From the NCBI GenBank assembly GCA_048213135.1, contig PS015009.1, positions 1,922,001-1,986,000 on the forward strand: a stretch of DNA of 64,000 nt. The letters run 5' to 3'. The notes beneath the pieces are model-generated. The model had not been told where the DNA came from. It did not search any database and saw only the letters and a list, made by a program, of their open reading frames with translations. The DNA comes from Reclinomonas americana ATCC 50394. Its lineage: Eukaryota > Jakobida > Jakobea > Jakobida. Of the stretch, positions 1 through 10,329 are shown piece after piece. A program made the position numbers and the translations under genes. Position 1 is the first letter of the stretch. Each line of letters starts with the position of its first letter.

Positions 1-2132
1 GCTTCTCGTATGACATTACACCTAAGCTTACGGTATCATCCGATATCAATTTCATTACACAGAACAGGAATTCGGAATCGAATGACGGATACAGCAATGG
101 CAGTTCAGGATCGTTCAACCAGTGGTTTCACCGAGACCTGGATATCGATATCCTGAGAGAACTGCGGGGACTTAAAACACCCGGCGGCGTATATTATTCC
201 TCCTGGAATATCTCCAATCCTACAAGTTATAGTGCTGCCAATCCCGACGCTTTTTATAAAGGCAATTATTGGTTCAATCCGTATACCCAACTTGATCTGC
301 AGAAAAACTATGACCAGCGCAACCGCCTGTTCGGCAACCTGGCGCTTAGTTACAAGCTGACCAATGCCCTGAAGGTGAAAGCCACTTACCGCCGCCAGCA
401 ACTCACTACGAACGGGTATAACATTTACCCGACAGAAATGCAGCTGAGCACTATACAGTCTGGCTTTAATCCTTATGCGGAAACAACGGCTGAAGGTATC
501 CTGGCCGCTTACAAAACTGGCCAGTCGAGCAACATAAGGCAGAATTTTGAAGGACTGCTTACTTACGATAAAAAGTTCAGGAATTTTTCTGTGATGCTTA
601 ACGCAGGCTTTGACATCCTGAAATCCAATGAACGCAGTTTCAATGCCAACACCAGTGGTGGTCTTACCATACCCAATGTTTATTCGCTCGCCAATTCGGT
701 GAACCCGATCCGTAATGCCGGCGGGCCGGATAATAACGGGCAGTTTGAAGTGATCACCGAGTTTACCAGGAGGGCCTTACTGGCTAACCTTACCCTGGGT
801 TATCGCAACCTGCTCTTTGTGGAAGGCACCTACCGCAGGGACCATAGTTCAACCGAACCCAAAGGCAGTTATATCGAAACCAAATCGGTTGGCGCCTCAC
901 TCATTATCTCTGATCTTTTACCGGGAAATAATGTACTCAGTTACGCGAAACTGAGGGGCTCATACGGGCAGGTACTGAATACGCTGAACCCCTACAACCT
1001 GAATAATTATTATACCATTTCCAATAATGTAAACGGTAATGCCATACTGGGCGAGCCCAATACACTGATCAATCCTGCGCTGCACGGTGCATCCAATTCT
1101 GAAAAGGAGCTGGGACTGGAACTCCGTTTCTGGAAAAACCGTTTCGGTATTTCCGGAACCTATTGGGACAGGACCAATAAAGATTTCCCTGTAAGCATTA
1201 CGCTTTCCGGTGCCTCGGGTTATACAGCTTACCGGACCAACGCCGGAGAGGTTGCCAAAAAGGGTGTGGATGTACAGGCATTCCTGGAAGTGATCAGGTC
1301 TAAGAACTTTAACTGGAGACTTACCGGCACATGGGGAACCCTTATTGAAAACAAAGTGGTGTCACTGGATAAAGAAGGACAGATCAAATCACTGATATCT
1401 TCAGGGGGCGCTTTCAGCCCGGCACAGGGCAGCAGCACAAGAGCGGCGTGGGTAACCAGCCAGGTTGGCGAAACCTGGGGCATGCTTACCGGTACCGGTA
1501 TTAAACGTATCAATGGTGTTCCGGTTATTGATGACAACGGGCTGTATGTAGCCGAGAATAATGTTAAATACGGCAGTGTATTGCCTAACTACACAGGTGG
1601 TGTACAAAGCTCGATCAACTTCCTGAAGAACTTCACCTTCAATGTGAACGTGGATTATTCCGTTGGCGGTAAATACTTCTCCCTTTCTGATTACTGGGGC
1701 AGTTTCTCGGGTCTGACTGCAAAAACAGCCGTCTTGAACGACAAGGGTAACTCCATCAGGGACGCGATTGAAGACGGCGGAGGTGTGCACGTTTTTGGTG
1801 TGGACGGAACAGGTAAGGCGATCGATAAATACGTTGATGCCCAGACCTATTTTCACCAGTTCAACGGCTCCAATATCAGCGAAGCCAGCGTATACGATCT
1901 CACATTCGTAAAAATGAGGGAAGTGAGCCTGGGTTACAAGCTGCCTATGGATAAACTCGGTATCGGGAGATATATCAAAGGGGCCACCTTCTCAGTTATA
2001 GCCCGCAACCCGATATTGATCTATGCCAAAACAAGGGATTTTGACCCGTCTGAAATTTCTAATGTAGCAGGTGAGGACGGACAGTTCCCGGGTACGAGAT
2101 CATTAGGATTTAACATTAAACTCAATTTCTAA
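1..2132 (+). CDS. SusC-like TonB-dependent outer-membrane transporter, 5' partial
   Basis: The reading frame is open from base 3 to the stop at 2132, giving the last 709 residues of a larger protein whose signal peptide and plug lie outside the window. The visible part is rich in aromatic beta-strand sequence and ends in a strand finishing LGFNIKLNF with a C-terminal Phe, as expected for an outer-membrane barrel. A SusD-like lipoprotein follows after 51 bases, which is the standard SusC-SusD order. SusC proteins import oligosaccharides or peptides across the outer membrane using TonB energy. The substrate cannot be told because no glycosidase is visible downstream and the upstream side is cut off. 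Confidence 0.93.
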   Translation, partial: FSYDITPKLTVSSDINFITQNRNSESNDGYSNGSSGSFNQWFHRDLDIDILRELRGLKTPGGVYYSSWNISNPTSYSAANPDAFYKGNYWFNPYTQLDLQKNYDQRNRLFGNLALSYKLTNALKVKATYRRQQLTTNGYNIYPTEMQLSTIQSGFNPYAETTAEGILAAYKTGQSSNIRQNFEGLLTYDKKFRNFSVMLNAGFDILKSNERSFNANTSGGLTIPNVYSLANSVNPIRNAGGPDNNGQFEVITEFTRRALLANLTLGYRNLLFVEGTYRRDHSSTEPKGSYIETKSVGASLIISDLLPGNNVLSYAKLRGSYGQVLNTLNPYNLNNYYTISNNVNGNAILGEPNTLINPALHGASNSEKELGLELRFWKNRFGISGTYWDRTNKDFPVSITLSGASGYTAYRTNAGEVAKKGVDVQAFLEVIRSKNFNWRLTGTWGTLIENKVVSLDKEGQIKSLISSGGAFSPAQGSSTRAAWVTSQVGETWGMLTGTGIKRINGVPVIDDNGLYVAENNVKYGSVLPNYTGGVQSSINFLKNFTFNVNVDYSVGGKYFSLSDYWGSFSGLTAKTAVLNDKGNSIRDAIEDGGGVHVFGVDGTGKAIDKYVDAQTYFHQFNGSNISEASVYDLTFVKMREVSLGYKLPMDKLGIGRYIKGATFSVIARNPILIYAKTRDFDPSEISNVAGEDGQFPGTRSLGFNIKLNF

Positions 2133-2183
2133 AACGGGGCGGGCATATTGCCGGAAGCCTTTTTATTCAGAAAAATATAAGAT

Positions 2184-3731
2184 ATGAAACCAGGATATTT
2201 TAAATCAAAAACGATGTTGGCAGCTGCTCTGTCATTGGGTCTTCTGGGTACAGGATGTGCCAAGATCAATGATTTCGGCGACCAGAATACCAGGACGGAT
2301 GCATCTACCATCCCGCTCACCAGCGGTCTTATCACCAGTGCCGAATCACAGATCGGTGGTTTGATGACAGGCCTGGTGACAGGATTGAGGGCCAGCCTGT
2401 ATGCGCAGCAGGTATCGGAAGAGCAGTATACCGAACAATCCACGTATGCCAACCCGCAACTGGATTTTGGAAACACTTATGCAGGACCAATGATGGACCT
2501 GCAAAAAGTGATCGACCTCAATACCAACCCCGATACCAAAAGTACTTACACGGTATTGTCATCTGGTTCCAATGGCAACCAGCTGGGTGTTGCCAAAATA
2601 CTGAAAGCCTACTGGCTGTGGACACTGACTGATCGCTGGGGCGACGTGCCCAATACAGAAGCCATGAAAGGTTTGGCCATACTCTCCCCGAAGTATGATA
2701 AGCAACAGGACATTTACGATTCCCTGTTTTCCGGACTGAAGTCAGCCATCAGCAGTTTTGATGCCGGCACCGCGGTTAAGGGCGATTACCTGTATGGAGG
2801 CAATGCCGCTAAATGGAAAAAGCTGGCCAATTCATTGCGTATGCTCATTGCTTTGCGCATGAGTAAAGTATATCCCGCTGCCGGTGAAAGGGCAGCCGCT
2901 GAATTTGTTGCCGCGGCAACAGATCCCAATGGCGCTATTACCACTAATGCCGATAACCTGGTTGCCATTTATGATGGCAAAACAGCGATAGGCACCAATG
3001 TATGGTACAATACCCTCAATGGCAGGCAGGATTATGACCTGTCTCTTACGCTGTCAAATATCCTTACCAACATGTCGGATCCCAGGAGGGATGTTTATGG
3101 TACAACAGGTTCGGCCATGCCTTACGGACTTACCCGCGACCTCGCGATAGCTTATGCCGGCTCTGTAAACGGCAGCATTTCCCGCCCGTTCGCAGTACGT
3201 ACCACAACAACCCCGGTTGTGATACTGCCCGCAGCCTATGTGCTGCTGGCACAGGCGGAAGCAGTAGAACGCGGCTGGTGGACCACATCGCCTTCCAGTG
3301 CGCAGGCTTTATATGAAGCTGGTGTAACCGCTTCTTTCAACCAGTGGAATGTAACCGGTGTTACGGCTTACCTGGCCGGTGCGGCTGATTACAATTCCGG
3401 TGCGGGAGGAGGAAATAATATCGGTTACCTGGCAGCTTACCCTTCCGTTGTTGGTGCCGATGCGCTGACCAGCACTCCACTCAAAAGGATACAGTTACAG
3501 CGTTACCTGGCCTCCTTCGGTGATGGTATACAGGCATGGTGCGAGTGGAGAAGGACCGGCGTACCCAATCTTAAGCCCACGGTATTTGGTAACAACAACC
3601 CCAAAGAGATCCCGAGGAGGTATGTGTATGGCGTTAATGAATATGGAACCAATACAGCCAATGTTGCAGCGGCAAGCGCTTTACTTACCGGCGGTGACAT
3701 CATGAGCGCAAGGGTATGGTGGGATAAATAA
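2184..3731 (+). CDS. SusD/RagB-like nutrient-binding lipoprotein
   Basis: This 515-residue protein starts with a lipoprotein signal peptide whose lipobox LGTGC places the lipidated Cys at residue 25. The rest is a helical SusD-like protein, closest in style to the SusD-like_2 group, with motifs such as KAYWLWTLTDRWGDVP near residue 140. SusD proteins form the lid of the SusC channel and capture the substrate at the cell surface. It lies 51 bases after the SusC gene and 36 bases before the DUF1735 lipoprotein, so the three are probably one operon. The length is normal for the family and no break is visible. Confidence 0.93.
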   Translation: MKPGYFKSKTMLAAALSLGLLGTGCAKINDFGDQNTRTDASTIPLTSGLITSAESQIGGLMTGLVTGLRASLYAQQVSEEQYTEQSTYANPQLDFGNTYAGPMMDLQKVIDLNTNPDTKSTYTVLSSGSNGNQLGVAKILKAYWLWTLTDRWGDVPNTEAMKGLAILSPKYDKQQDIYDSLFSGLKSAISSFDAGTAVKGDYLYGGNAAKWKKLANSLRMLIALRMSKVYPAAGERAAAEFVAAATDPNGAITTNADNLVAIYDGKTAIGTNVWYNTLNGRQDYDLSLTLSNILTNMSDPRRDVYGTTGSAMPYGLTRDLAIAYAGSVNGSISRPFAVRTTTTPVVILPAAYVLLAQAEAVERGWWTTSPSSAQALYEAGVTASFNQWNVTGVTAYLAGAADYNSGAGGGNNIGYLAAYPSVVGADALTSTPLKRIQLQRYLASFGDGIQAWCEWRRTGVPNLKPTVFGNNNPKEIPRRYVYGVNEYGTNTANVAAASALLTGGDIMSARVWWDK

Positions 3732-3767
3732 CAGTAACGAAAATTGTAAACAACAAAATAAAAGATC

Positions 3768-4718
3768 ATGAAATGGACATATAAATTTAAAGCGATCCTT
3801 GTTGCTGCAGCCGGGTTAGCGTTCTTTTCTTCCTGCGATAAAACAGTCGAGTATGAGCCTATAGGCGATGGAGGGCAAAAAATAATCCGGTTTGCCGATT
3901 ATGGAGGGTATGGACCTAATTTTAAGAATTCCAACCTGTCTTTTGACCCCACCAGCACATCAGAAATGGTGGATCTTACACTGGAATACCTCGGGCCTGT
4001 TGTTCCCGCGAACGACGTTACGGTAACCGTGGAAGTAGACGCGGCGGCGCTTGATAAATACAACGCTACGCAGACCGACCCTGCGAAACAATTCGAACTG
4101 CTGCCGGCTGCAGCTTACACGTTCCCGGCAACTACAGTTAAATTCAAAGCGGGACAGGTTCGCTCGGAAACCTTCCAGGTGGAGTTTAACCCAAGCCAGA
4201 TAGACGCTTCCAAAAACCTGATGCTTCCGCTCAGTGTAAAAGCTATATCCGGAGCAGATGCGGATGTAAAACCAGCGAGCGGAACGGGTACCGCCTATTT
4301 TCATTTTATCGGTAATCCACTCGCAGGTGCTTATACTGTAGAAGGTTATTTTTACCATCCTTCATTGCCACGGCCCATTACACGCACCGGCGCGTCAGGA
4401 GCATTGTCACCACTCTCAGATAAAGAACTGGTAACCGAACTTGGAGACCTGGGTGCATCAGGATATTATGCCGTACTGAAAGTAGATGATCCCTATGCTA
4501 CCACCATTCAGCCTGTAACGGTATCGGTATACCCGGGCAGCATCAGCCCTGTTTTTCAATGGGGTACCCTGGCAGCAACCGGATATACACCAGCCTGGCC
4601 TAAATCATCATTGTGCAACAACACGTATGACCCTGCCACCAAAACCTTCTATTTGAGATACGGTTACTCCGGTTCTACTGGTTATCGCGTTTCTGAGGAA
4701 ATAATCAAAAAGAATTAG
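3768..4718 (+). CDS. DUF1735-type surface lipoprotein of a SusCD locus
   Basis: This 316-residue protein has a lipoprotein signal peptide (FFSSC, Cys 23). An N-terminal half of beta-sandwich character, roughly residues 30-180, resembles the DUF1735 (BT_3987-type) domain. The C-terminal half looks like the DUF4361-type region often found with it. Such proteins are encoded directly after SusC/SusD and are thought to sit at the cell surface and bind glycans. The order and the 36-base spacing here fit that role. Family assignment is by eye; the general role as an accessory surface glycan-binding protein is inferred from context. Confidence 0.75.
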   Translation: MKWTYKFKAILVAAAGLAFFSSCDKTVEYEPIGDGGQKIIRFADYGGYGPNFKNSNLSFDPTSTSEMVDLTLEYLGPVVPANDVTVTVEVDAAALDKYNATQTDPAKQFELLPAAAYTFPATTVKFKAGQVRSETFQVEFNPSQIDASKNLMLPLSVKAISGADADVKPASGTGTAYFHFIGNPLAGAYTVEGYFYHPSLPRPITRTGASGALSPLSDKELVTELGDLGASGYYAVLKVDDPYATTIQPVTVSVYPGSISPVFQWGTLAATGYTPAWPKSSLCNNTYDPATKTFYLRYGYSGSTGYRVSEEIIKKN

Positions 4719-4746
4719 ATCGGAAGATCAATCCTTACAACAATAA

Positions 4747-4780
4747 AAAAGCCCCGGTTAATAATATGCCGGGGCCTTTT
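4747..4780. terminator. Bidirectional intrinsic terminator between convergent genes
   Basis: A run of A, then GCCCCGG (4751-4757), an 11-base loop, CCGGGGC (4769-4775) and a T run form a 7-bp GC stem. It lies between the plus-strand DUF1735 gene ending at 4718 and the minus-strand gene ending at 4809. The A and T runs on its two sides allow it to work in both directions. Confidence 0.85.
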
Positions 4781-4808
4781 ATTTATATCATGACCAGTAA
4801 GCCTGCGA

Positions 4809-5651
4809 TCAAAATCTTGGGCAACTCATCCTGTTCTTCGGTAGCTTTTCTTCCCTTTCTTCCAGGCTGTTGAGCCGGAAACCGATAGTCAGGCCGCCGA
4901 AATAATACCAGTCCTTGGTTTTTTCATTACCTCTTTGGGTACCATCAGCAGGATAGAGTGGTGAACCGCCGGGTAACTCATCTCCCCGGTAAGAAATATC
5001 CACTGCCTGCTGTCCCCTGTTATTAAACAATACAAACTCATCTGTATAAGTAGTGCTTACATCGTCGAGGTAATCGGTGAACGTTTTTCGCATGCCAACT
5101 TCCAGCCCGAGTATCATGGTTCTGCCCAGGTTCATTTTTACGCCAAGCCCAAAAGGTATGGCAAACTGTCCCAGTTTATATTTTTTCCTGTCGCCATAAA
5201 AGCCTTGTCCTTCCGTACTCAATGGTTGCAGTTTTATTTTTCGTCCGGCGGTATCGATAGCCGTTGGATTAAAACTGAAACGGCTGATGCCCGCGAAAAC
5301 ATACGGCGTAAATCTTTTGGTATACAGGTTAAGCAATTGATATTCGAAACCAAGGCTGATCTCGGTAAGCGGGCTTGTAAAATTGAGGTTGCGGGCCTGG
5401 TTCTTCCTGCTCTTTTTATCGTCACCACTGATTTTTCCAAAAGTACCGGTAAGGCGTAGGTGCAGTTTGTCGGTAAGCTCATAATCAAGCCCAACGCCAA
5501 AGGCCGCATGCGACTGGTTAATGGTAAATTGTCTTTCCTGCAGTTCGCCCTGGTAATTGCTGAAACCCGCAAATACATTGAAGTTCATGGCTTGCGCATC
5601 AGCTTCGGTTGCGCATAAAATCAGCAAAACAGGCAATAAGATTTTCTTCAT
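4809..5651 (-). CDS. DUF6089-type outer-membrane beta-barrel protein
   Basis: This 280-residue protein has a signal peptide ending near ATEADAQA. The body alternates amphipathic strands (for example FNVFAGFSNYQGELQ and YYFGGLTIGFRL), typical of an eight-stranded OmpA-like or DUF6089-type barrel. The GFSNYQGEL motif near the N-terminus is characteristic of DUF6089 proteins in Bacteroidota. No enzymatic motif is seen and the function is unknown. The chosen ATG is supported by a TAGTTTTG promoter box on the minus strand 17 bases upstream. The gene stands alone, convergent with the SusCD operon. Confidence 0.75.
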   Translation of the reverse strand: MKKILLPVLLILCATEADAQAMNFNVFAGFSNYQGELQERQFTINQSHAAFGVGLDYELTDKLHLRLTGTFGKISGDDKKSRKNQARNLNFTSPLTEISLGFEYQLLNLYTKRFTPYVFAGISRFSFNPTAIDTAGRKIKLQPLSTEGQGFYGDRKKYKLGQFAIPFGLGVKMNLGRTMILGLEVGMRKTFTDYLDDVSTTYTDEFVLFNNRGQQAVDISYRGDELPGGSPLYPADGTQRGNEKTKDWYYFGGLTIGFRLNSLEEREEKLPKNRMSCPRF

Positions 5652-5667
5652 ATAAAGGTTTGCGCCG

Positions 5668-5675
5668 CAAAACTA
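5668..5675 (-). promoter_or_regulatory. Bacteroidota -7 box for the 5651 gene
   Basis: Read on the minus strand the bases are TAGTTTTG, a full match to TAnnTTTG, ending 16 bases before the ATG at 5651. No good -33 TTTG was found at the right distance. Confidence 0.55.
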
Positions 5676-5774
5676 TTTATTTCCTGTCAACCGGGATATA
5701 CCACAAACAGGTAGTTACAATAAAATGCGAAGATGAAGTTTTGATTATTTTTAAAAACTACCCCTTTTGTGGTA

Positions 5775-5805
5775 TTGTTTAATTTTTTTAGTCAGCATAG
5801 TTTTG
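5775..5805 (+). promoter_or_regulatory. Bacteroidota promoter of the T9SS/fibre operon
   Basis: TTG at 5775-5777 is followed after 20 bases by TAGTTTTG at 5798-5805, fitting the Bacteroidota -33/-7 pattern. The expected transcript start near 5811 leaves a leader of about 100 bases before the ATG at 5912. Confidence 0.65.
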
Positions 5806-5911
5806 CGTTCTCAAGCAAGGAAAATCTTCAAGACGGTTTACCCGCCCTGGTCTCGCCCTGACAGCAATTATTAATGAAACCAAATCAATAACTGATTAAA
5901 CAGAGATTACC

Positions 5912-6451
5912 ATGCGTAAAAACTACATCTGCATGTTTTTGATGCTGGTATTGTTCGGAACCAGTGCACGATCACAAACCACGTCAGCACCCCAAACGGT
6001 AAATGTAAGCGGAGGTTACAACGATAACCCTTCGTCCTATTACCGTTATGAATGGAGTGTGGGAGAGGCTTCGGTGATTGAAACCCTCAGTTCACCCACC
6101 CTGGTGGTAACTGCGGGCGTATTGCAACCCGGTACCAACAATCCTGCATCCAACAACACCAATGGCGAATGGGGTACAGAAGAGATCAAGATCTATCCCA
6201 ACCCGCTTATCACAGAACTTGAAGTAAGTATCCTTTCCAAACAAAAAGGAAAAATTTCCATGATGCTGTATGACGCGACAGGTCGTATGATTGGCAACCG
6301 CCAATTTGATTACTACGGAACAGGGCGTATTGAAAAATGGGATTTTACCCGTTTTGCTACAGGACAGTACCTGCTGAAAGTGATACTGGATCCTCAGCCG
6401 GGGTCGGTTGCCAAAAAAGGGACATTCAAAGTTCAGAAACTAAAAAACTAA
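5912..6451 (+). CDS. Small T9SS-sorted secreted protein
   Basis: This 179-residue protein has a signal peptide (residues 1-22) and a C-terminal type IX secretion sorting domain, type A. The marker KIYPNP is at residues 93-98, and the region continues with LYDATGRMI and a Gly-containing QYLLKVIL strand near the end. Proteins with this domain are exported to the periplasm by Sec, moved across the outer membrane by T9SS and usually attached to the cell surface. The short segment between signal and sorting domain (about 70 residues, with YRYEWSVGEASVIETL) has no recognised activity. It is co-oriented with the repetitive protein that starts 30 bases downstream, and one promoter seems to serve both. 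Confidence 0.85.
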   Translation: MRKNYICMFLMLVLFGTSARSQTTSAPQTVNVSGGYNDNPSSYYRYEWSVGEASVIETLSSPTLVVTAGVLQPGTNNPASNNTNGEWGTEEIKIYPNPLITELEVSILSKQKGKISMMLYDATGRMIGNRQFDYYGTGRIEKWDFTRFATGQYLLKVILDPQPGSVAKKGTFKVQKLKN

Positions 6452-6481
6452 TTATTGATCATCTTATTAATAAAGAAAACA

Positions 6482-9088
6482 ATGAAAAAATTATCCGCTT
6501 TATTCATCGCGCTGGTAAGCTGTGCAGCGATCATGGCGCAGGCGCCTAACCTCATGAATTTCCAGGGTGTTGCCAGGAACCCGGTGGGCAATGTTATCGC
6601 CTCGCGTAACATCACCGTAAGGTTAACAGTGCATACCGGAACGGCAACAGGCGCTACTGTATACAGTGAAACACGTGCTGTAACCACTAACGCTTTTGGT
6701 CTTTTTAATATCGTTATCGGCAGTGCCGGTGCAACAAGCACCACGGGTACCGTAGCTTCGGTAAACTGGCTCGCCGGTAATAAATACATACAACTGGAAG
6801 TGGATCCTAACGGCGGTACTTCTTTTACCGACATTGGTACTACACAACTGGTGAGTGTTCCTTACGCCTTTGCTGCAGGGGCAGCCAACCCGGTTGGTGC
6901 AGCCGGTGGCGACCTTACCGGAACCTATCCCAATCCAACGCTCACCAACAGTGGTGTAACGGCAGGTACTTATGGTAACGCCACCAACTATGCAGTGGTA
7001 ACTGTAGACAGCAAAGGAAGGGTAACAGCCGCCAGCCAGTCCCCTCTTCCTTCCATCCCACCAAGCCTGCCACCATCTGGCCCCGCCGGTGGTGATCTTA
7101 CCGGAACTTATCCTAACCCGACTATTGCTATGCCGCTGACTAAAACAGCTTCACTGGCGGCATCCGGATTGGTGAACCTGACCAACTCTTCTGCTACCGG
7201 CACTTCAGGTGCTATCATTGCTTCAAGCGCCAGCACAGACGCCAGCGCTACCGCCATCCAGGGAACCATTTCCTCTACTGGTCCCGGCGGATTCTCTTCA
7301 GCTGTAAGAGGTATCAACAATGGCACGGGCGGATTGGGTATTGGTGTGTATGGTTCACAGGCCGGCAGCGGCTGGGGTGTTTACGGTACAACCCCTTCCG
7401 GTATTGGTGTATATGGTAATAGTCCAACAGGTACCGGCTTATGGGGACAAACCACTTCAGGTACAGCCCTGCGTACAGTTGGTGCCGTACAAATGACAGG
7501 CATCGGCGAAGCAGCAGGTCGTGTATTGACTACCGATGCGGCTGGTATTGCTACCTGGCAGGCTTTGCCCGCAGGAGGCGTAACCGGCAGCGGTACAGTG
7601 AACACGATCGCGAAATTTACACCTTCCGGAACAGCAGTGGGTAATTCACAACTTACAGATGATGGCACCAGCGTAGGTGTAAATACGCCGGCGCTGAGCC
7701 CGAATATCAAATTGCAGGTAACAGCGGGCAGCATCGGCAATGCGGTACGCAGTACCCTGGTTGGAACACCATCTACTTCCATCGCTACTTCGGGAAGTAT
7801 GTATGGTGAATCTACAACAGGTATTGGTGTGATCGGCGTGAGTGGTTCACAAAACGGTGTGTATGGCTTGTCAACCGGAACGCTTGGTGGTACTGTAGGT
7901 GTGGCAACCGGCACCGGTAACGGTCTCTGGGGTGTGGCCACAGGAACTGGTGTTGCAGGTTTCTTCGATGGTGGTGTTAACGGCCGCGGCATCATTGTGT
8001 CTACCGGTGCATCCGGTTTTGGTACAACCACGCCTTCAGGAAGGCTTATGGTTATGCAACCGGCTACGCCTGTTCCGGCTATTGATACCTTCCCGGCTAT
8101 TTATGGTTATACTTACACTGCGCTGGGTTCTGTAAAAGGTGGTGTTTCGGGTACTTACAATACTTCCAACTATGGTACCGGTATACATGGTTTAGGCTAC
8201 CAGGGCGTTACTCTCCAGGATGCTAACGCCAGATTCAGTTTAGGCAACCAGGACCTGGGTGTATATGGTTCTGCCAATACAGTTGGTGTGGAAGGTACTT
8301 CCGAAGGCGGTATCGGTGTAGTTGGTTACAATAAGAACTCATCTTTCGCGGCTACTACGGGCGGTGGTAACACCTATGGTGTATATGGTTATTCCAATAC
8401 AATTGGTGGCGCTACGGTGCCGGCTACACGCTATGGCGTATATGGTTATGCAACCGGTGCTGCGACCAACTATGCGGGTTATTTCTCCGGTAATGTGCAG
8501 ATCACCGGTTCTATTGCAAAAGGCAGCGGTACTTTCAAGATCGATCACCCGCTTGATCCGGAAAATAAATACCTCTACCACAGTTTCGTGGAAAGCCCTG
8601 AAATGATGAACATCTATAACGGTAATATCACTACCGACGTTAATGGTTATGCAACTGTAGACATGCCTTCTTATTTCAATGCACTGAATAAAGATTTCCG
8701 TTACCAGCTTACTGTTATCGGAACCTTTGCACAGGCTATTGTAGATAAAGAGATCAATGGCAATCAATTTGTGATCCGCACCAACCAGCCCAACGTAAAA
8801 GTAAGCTGGATGGTAACCGGTGTTCGCCAGGATAAATATGCCAATGCCCACCGCGTACAACCTGAAGTGGAAAAAGAACCACAATTCAAAGGACATTACC
8901 TGCACGCGGAAGAATGGGGTAAGCCTGCCAGTATGAGCATCGACTACCTGACAAGGCCTAAAACAAAACAGGAAAACAAGCCTAAGATCAGTACTTCAGG
9001 TAATCCTGCACCTGAAAAAACTACACCTGCAACCACAGAAGGAATTGTTGCCGGCGTACAATTACAAAAAGAAGAAAAGAAACAATAG
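6482..9088 (+). CDS. Long repetitive secreted fibre-like protein
   Basis: An ATG at 6482 gives 868 residues beginning with a clear signal peptide ([20 protein letters not shown]), preferred over an in-frame ATG 27 bases upstream that would spoil the signal. Residues about 20-135 form a domain seen at the start of many Bacteroidota surface proteins. Two copies of [13 protein letters not shown] follow. A long central section is rich in GVYG repeats ([24 protein letters not shown]) resembling tail-fibre or collagen-like beta-helical proteins. The C-terminal part carries a conserved block starting [20 protein letters not shown] that is shared by many bacterial fibre proteins, then a Lys/Thr/Pro-rich tail. 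No T9SS sorting domain is visible. The role is probably structural at the cell surface; this is inference. Confidence 0.75.
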   Translation: MKKLSALFIALVSCAAIMAQAPNLMNFQGVARNPVGNVIASRNITVRLTVHTGTATGATVYSETRAVTTNAFGLFNIVIGSAGATSTTGTVASVNWLAGNKYIQLEVDPNGGTSFTDIGTTQLVSVPYAFAAGAANPVGAAGGDLTGTYPNPTLTNSGVTAGTYGNATNYAVVTVDSKGRVTAASQSPLPSIPPSLPPSGPAGGDLTGTYPNPTIAMPLTKTASLAASGLVNLTNSSATGTSGAIIASSASTDASATAIQGTISSTGPGGFSSAVRGINNGTGGLGIGVYGSQAGSGWGVYGTTPSGIGVYGNSPTGTGLWGQTTSGTALRTVGAVQMTGIGEAAGRVLTTDAAGIATWQALPAGGVTGSGTVNTIAKFTPSGTAVGNSQLTDDGTSVGVNTPALSPNIKLQVTAGSIGNAVRSTLVGTPSTSIATSGSMYGESTTGIGVIGVSGSQNGVYGLSTGTLGGTVGVATGTGNGLWGVATGTGVAGFFDGGVNGRGIIVSTGASGFGTTTPSGRLMVMQPATPVPAIDTFPAIYGYTYTALGSVKGGVSGTYNTSNYGTGIHGLGYQGVTLQDANARFSLGNQDLGVYGSANTVGVEGTSEGGIGVVGYNKNSSFAATTGGGNTYGVYGYSNTIGGATVPATRYGVYGYATGAATNYAGYFSGNVQITGSIAKGSGTFKIDHPLDPENKYLYHSFVESPEMMNIYNGNITTDVNGYATVDMPSYFNALNKDFRYQLTVIGTFAQAIVDKEINGNQFVIRTNQPNVKVSWMVTGVRQDKYANAHRVQPEVEKEPQFKGHYLHAEEWGKPASMSIDYLTRPKTKQENKPKISTSGNPAPEKTTPATTEGIVAGVQLQKEEKKQ

Positions 9089-9114
9089 TTAATAACGGCC
9101 AACTATAGCAGTCA

Positions 9115-9145
9115 AGCTGTCCTTGTCTAAGGACAGCTTTTTTTT
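9115..9145 (+). terminator. Intrinsic terminator of the fibre operon
   Basis: AGCTGTCCTT (9115-9124), loop GTCT and AAGGACAGCT (9129-9138) make a perfect 10-bp stem followed by seven T. It lies 27 bases after the stop at 9088, just before the convergent gene ending at 9148. Confidence 0.93.
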
Positions 9146-9147
9146 AT

Positions 9148-10308
9148 TTATATCTTACCAAATGCCTGCTGCAGGTCGCTGATAAGATAAGCGGGCTCTT
9201 CCAATCCTGCATACAAACGGAGCATACGGTGCTCACGGTTGGAAGCATTGAACTCACTGCGGGGCATACCCGAACATTTGGGAATGATGAGGCTTTCGTG
9301 GCCACCCCAGCTTACTGCCATAAAGATGTGCTGCAAACTGTTGCAGAACAATTCTATTTCATCAACCGTTTGCGCTTTGATAATGAATGTAAGCAGGCCG
9401 CAGGAACCACTCATTTGCTGTTTAGCCAATGTATACTGAGGGAAACTTTCGTCGAAAGGAAAAATAACAGACTCTACTTTCGGATGTGTTTTCAGGAAGT
9501 CCAGTACTTTCCATGTAGTCGCTGTTATACGGTCGAGCCGTGCGGGGAGTGTGCGCAGACCGCGGATGAGCAGCCAGGCGTTGAAAGGAGAAATGCCACT
9601 GCCGATGTTCATGTATTCACTGTTGAAGATGCGGGCGATCATTTCTTTGCTGCCCGACAATACACCACCCAGTGTATCGCTGTGCCCGCTGATGTACTTG
9701 GTGGCGGTTTGCATGGCCAGGTCAATGCCATAGCGGATCGGTTGCTGAAACAGCGGTGTGCAGTAACTGTTGTCGATGATGGTAACGATGTCTTCGGCAT
9801 TGGCGAGTTCGGCTACTGCTTTCAGGTCTTGCAACTTATAGTCCCAGCTGTTGGGACTCTCCAGGTAAATCAATGTGGTGTTGGGGAGAATGGCCCTTTC
9901 AAAATTTTCTATTGATGTGCCATCGATATAAGTAGTACTTACACCAAAACGGGGCAGGATATTATTGAACATTTTCTGAGCCCAGGAATAAGGTTGATCT
10001 ACCGAAACGATATGATCACCCGATTTTACATTGGCCAGCACGGCGGCGAAAATAGCAGCCGCCCCGCTGTTGAATACCAGGCAATCTTCAGCTCCGTCAA
10101 GTGCCGCCAGCTTTTCTTTAAGAATGTGAACGGTTGGGTTCCGGCCACGGCTGTACAGGTAGGTGGAATATTCATCGGCGAAAGCCTGGCGCATGTCATC
10201 CACGGTTTTGAACATGAAATTGCTGGTCTGTATGATCGGCGGCGCCACAGCGTTGAAATACTGTTCCCTTTCTTCCGCGAATTCATTCAGTATATAGGAG
10301 ATGTCCAT
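9148..10308 (-). CDS. Cys/Met-metabolism (trans-sulfuration family) PLP enzyme
   Basis: This 386-residue protein is a fold-type I PLP enzyme of the Cys/Met metabolism family, which includes cystathionine gamma-synthase, cystathionine lyases and methionine gamma-lyase. The Schiff-base lysine is K204 in TATKYISGHSD, and IIDNSYCTP near 177-185 supplies the cofactor-binding Asp. YLYSRGRNPT near residue 50 fits the active-site entry motif of the family. Length is normal. An amino-acid permease gene begins only 21 bases upstream on the same strand, suggesting uptake and breakdown or interconversion of a sulfur amino acid. The exact reaction cannot be settled from sequence reading. Confidence 0.88.
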   Translation of the reverse strand: MDISYILNEFAEEREQYFNAVAPPIIQTSNFMFKTVDDMRQAFADEYSTYLYSRGRNPTVHILKEKLAALDGAEDCLVFNSGAAAIFAAVLANVKSGDHIVSVDQPYSWAQKMFNNILPRFGVSTTYIDGTSIENFERAILPNTTLIYLESPNSWDYKLQDLKAVAELANAEDIVTIIDNSYCTPLFQQPIRYGIDLAMQTATKYISGHSDTLGGVLSGSKEMIARIFNSEYMNIGSGISPFNAWLLIRGLRTLPARLDRITATTWKVLDFLKTHPKVESVIFPFDESFPQYTLAKQQMSGSCGLLTFIIKAQTVDEIELFCNSLQHIFMAVSWGGHESLIIPKCSGMPRSEFNASNREHRMLRLYAGLEEPAYLISDLQQAFGKI

Positions 10309-10329
10309 AATGCAATTATGAATGATGAG

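Noticed and set aside
7381-8031. 216-codon minus-strand frame inside the fibre gene
   Set aside because: It is Pro/Val-rich antisense of the Gly/Thr repeats of the plus-strand fibre gene, which has a signal peptide and a terminator.
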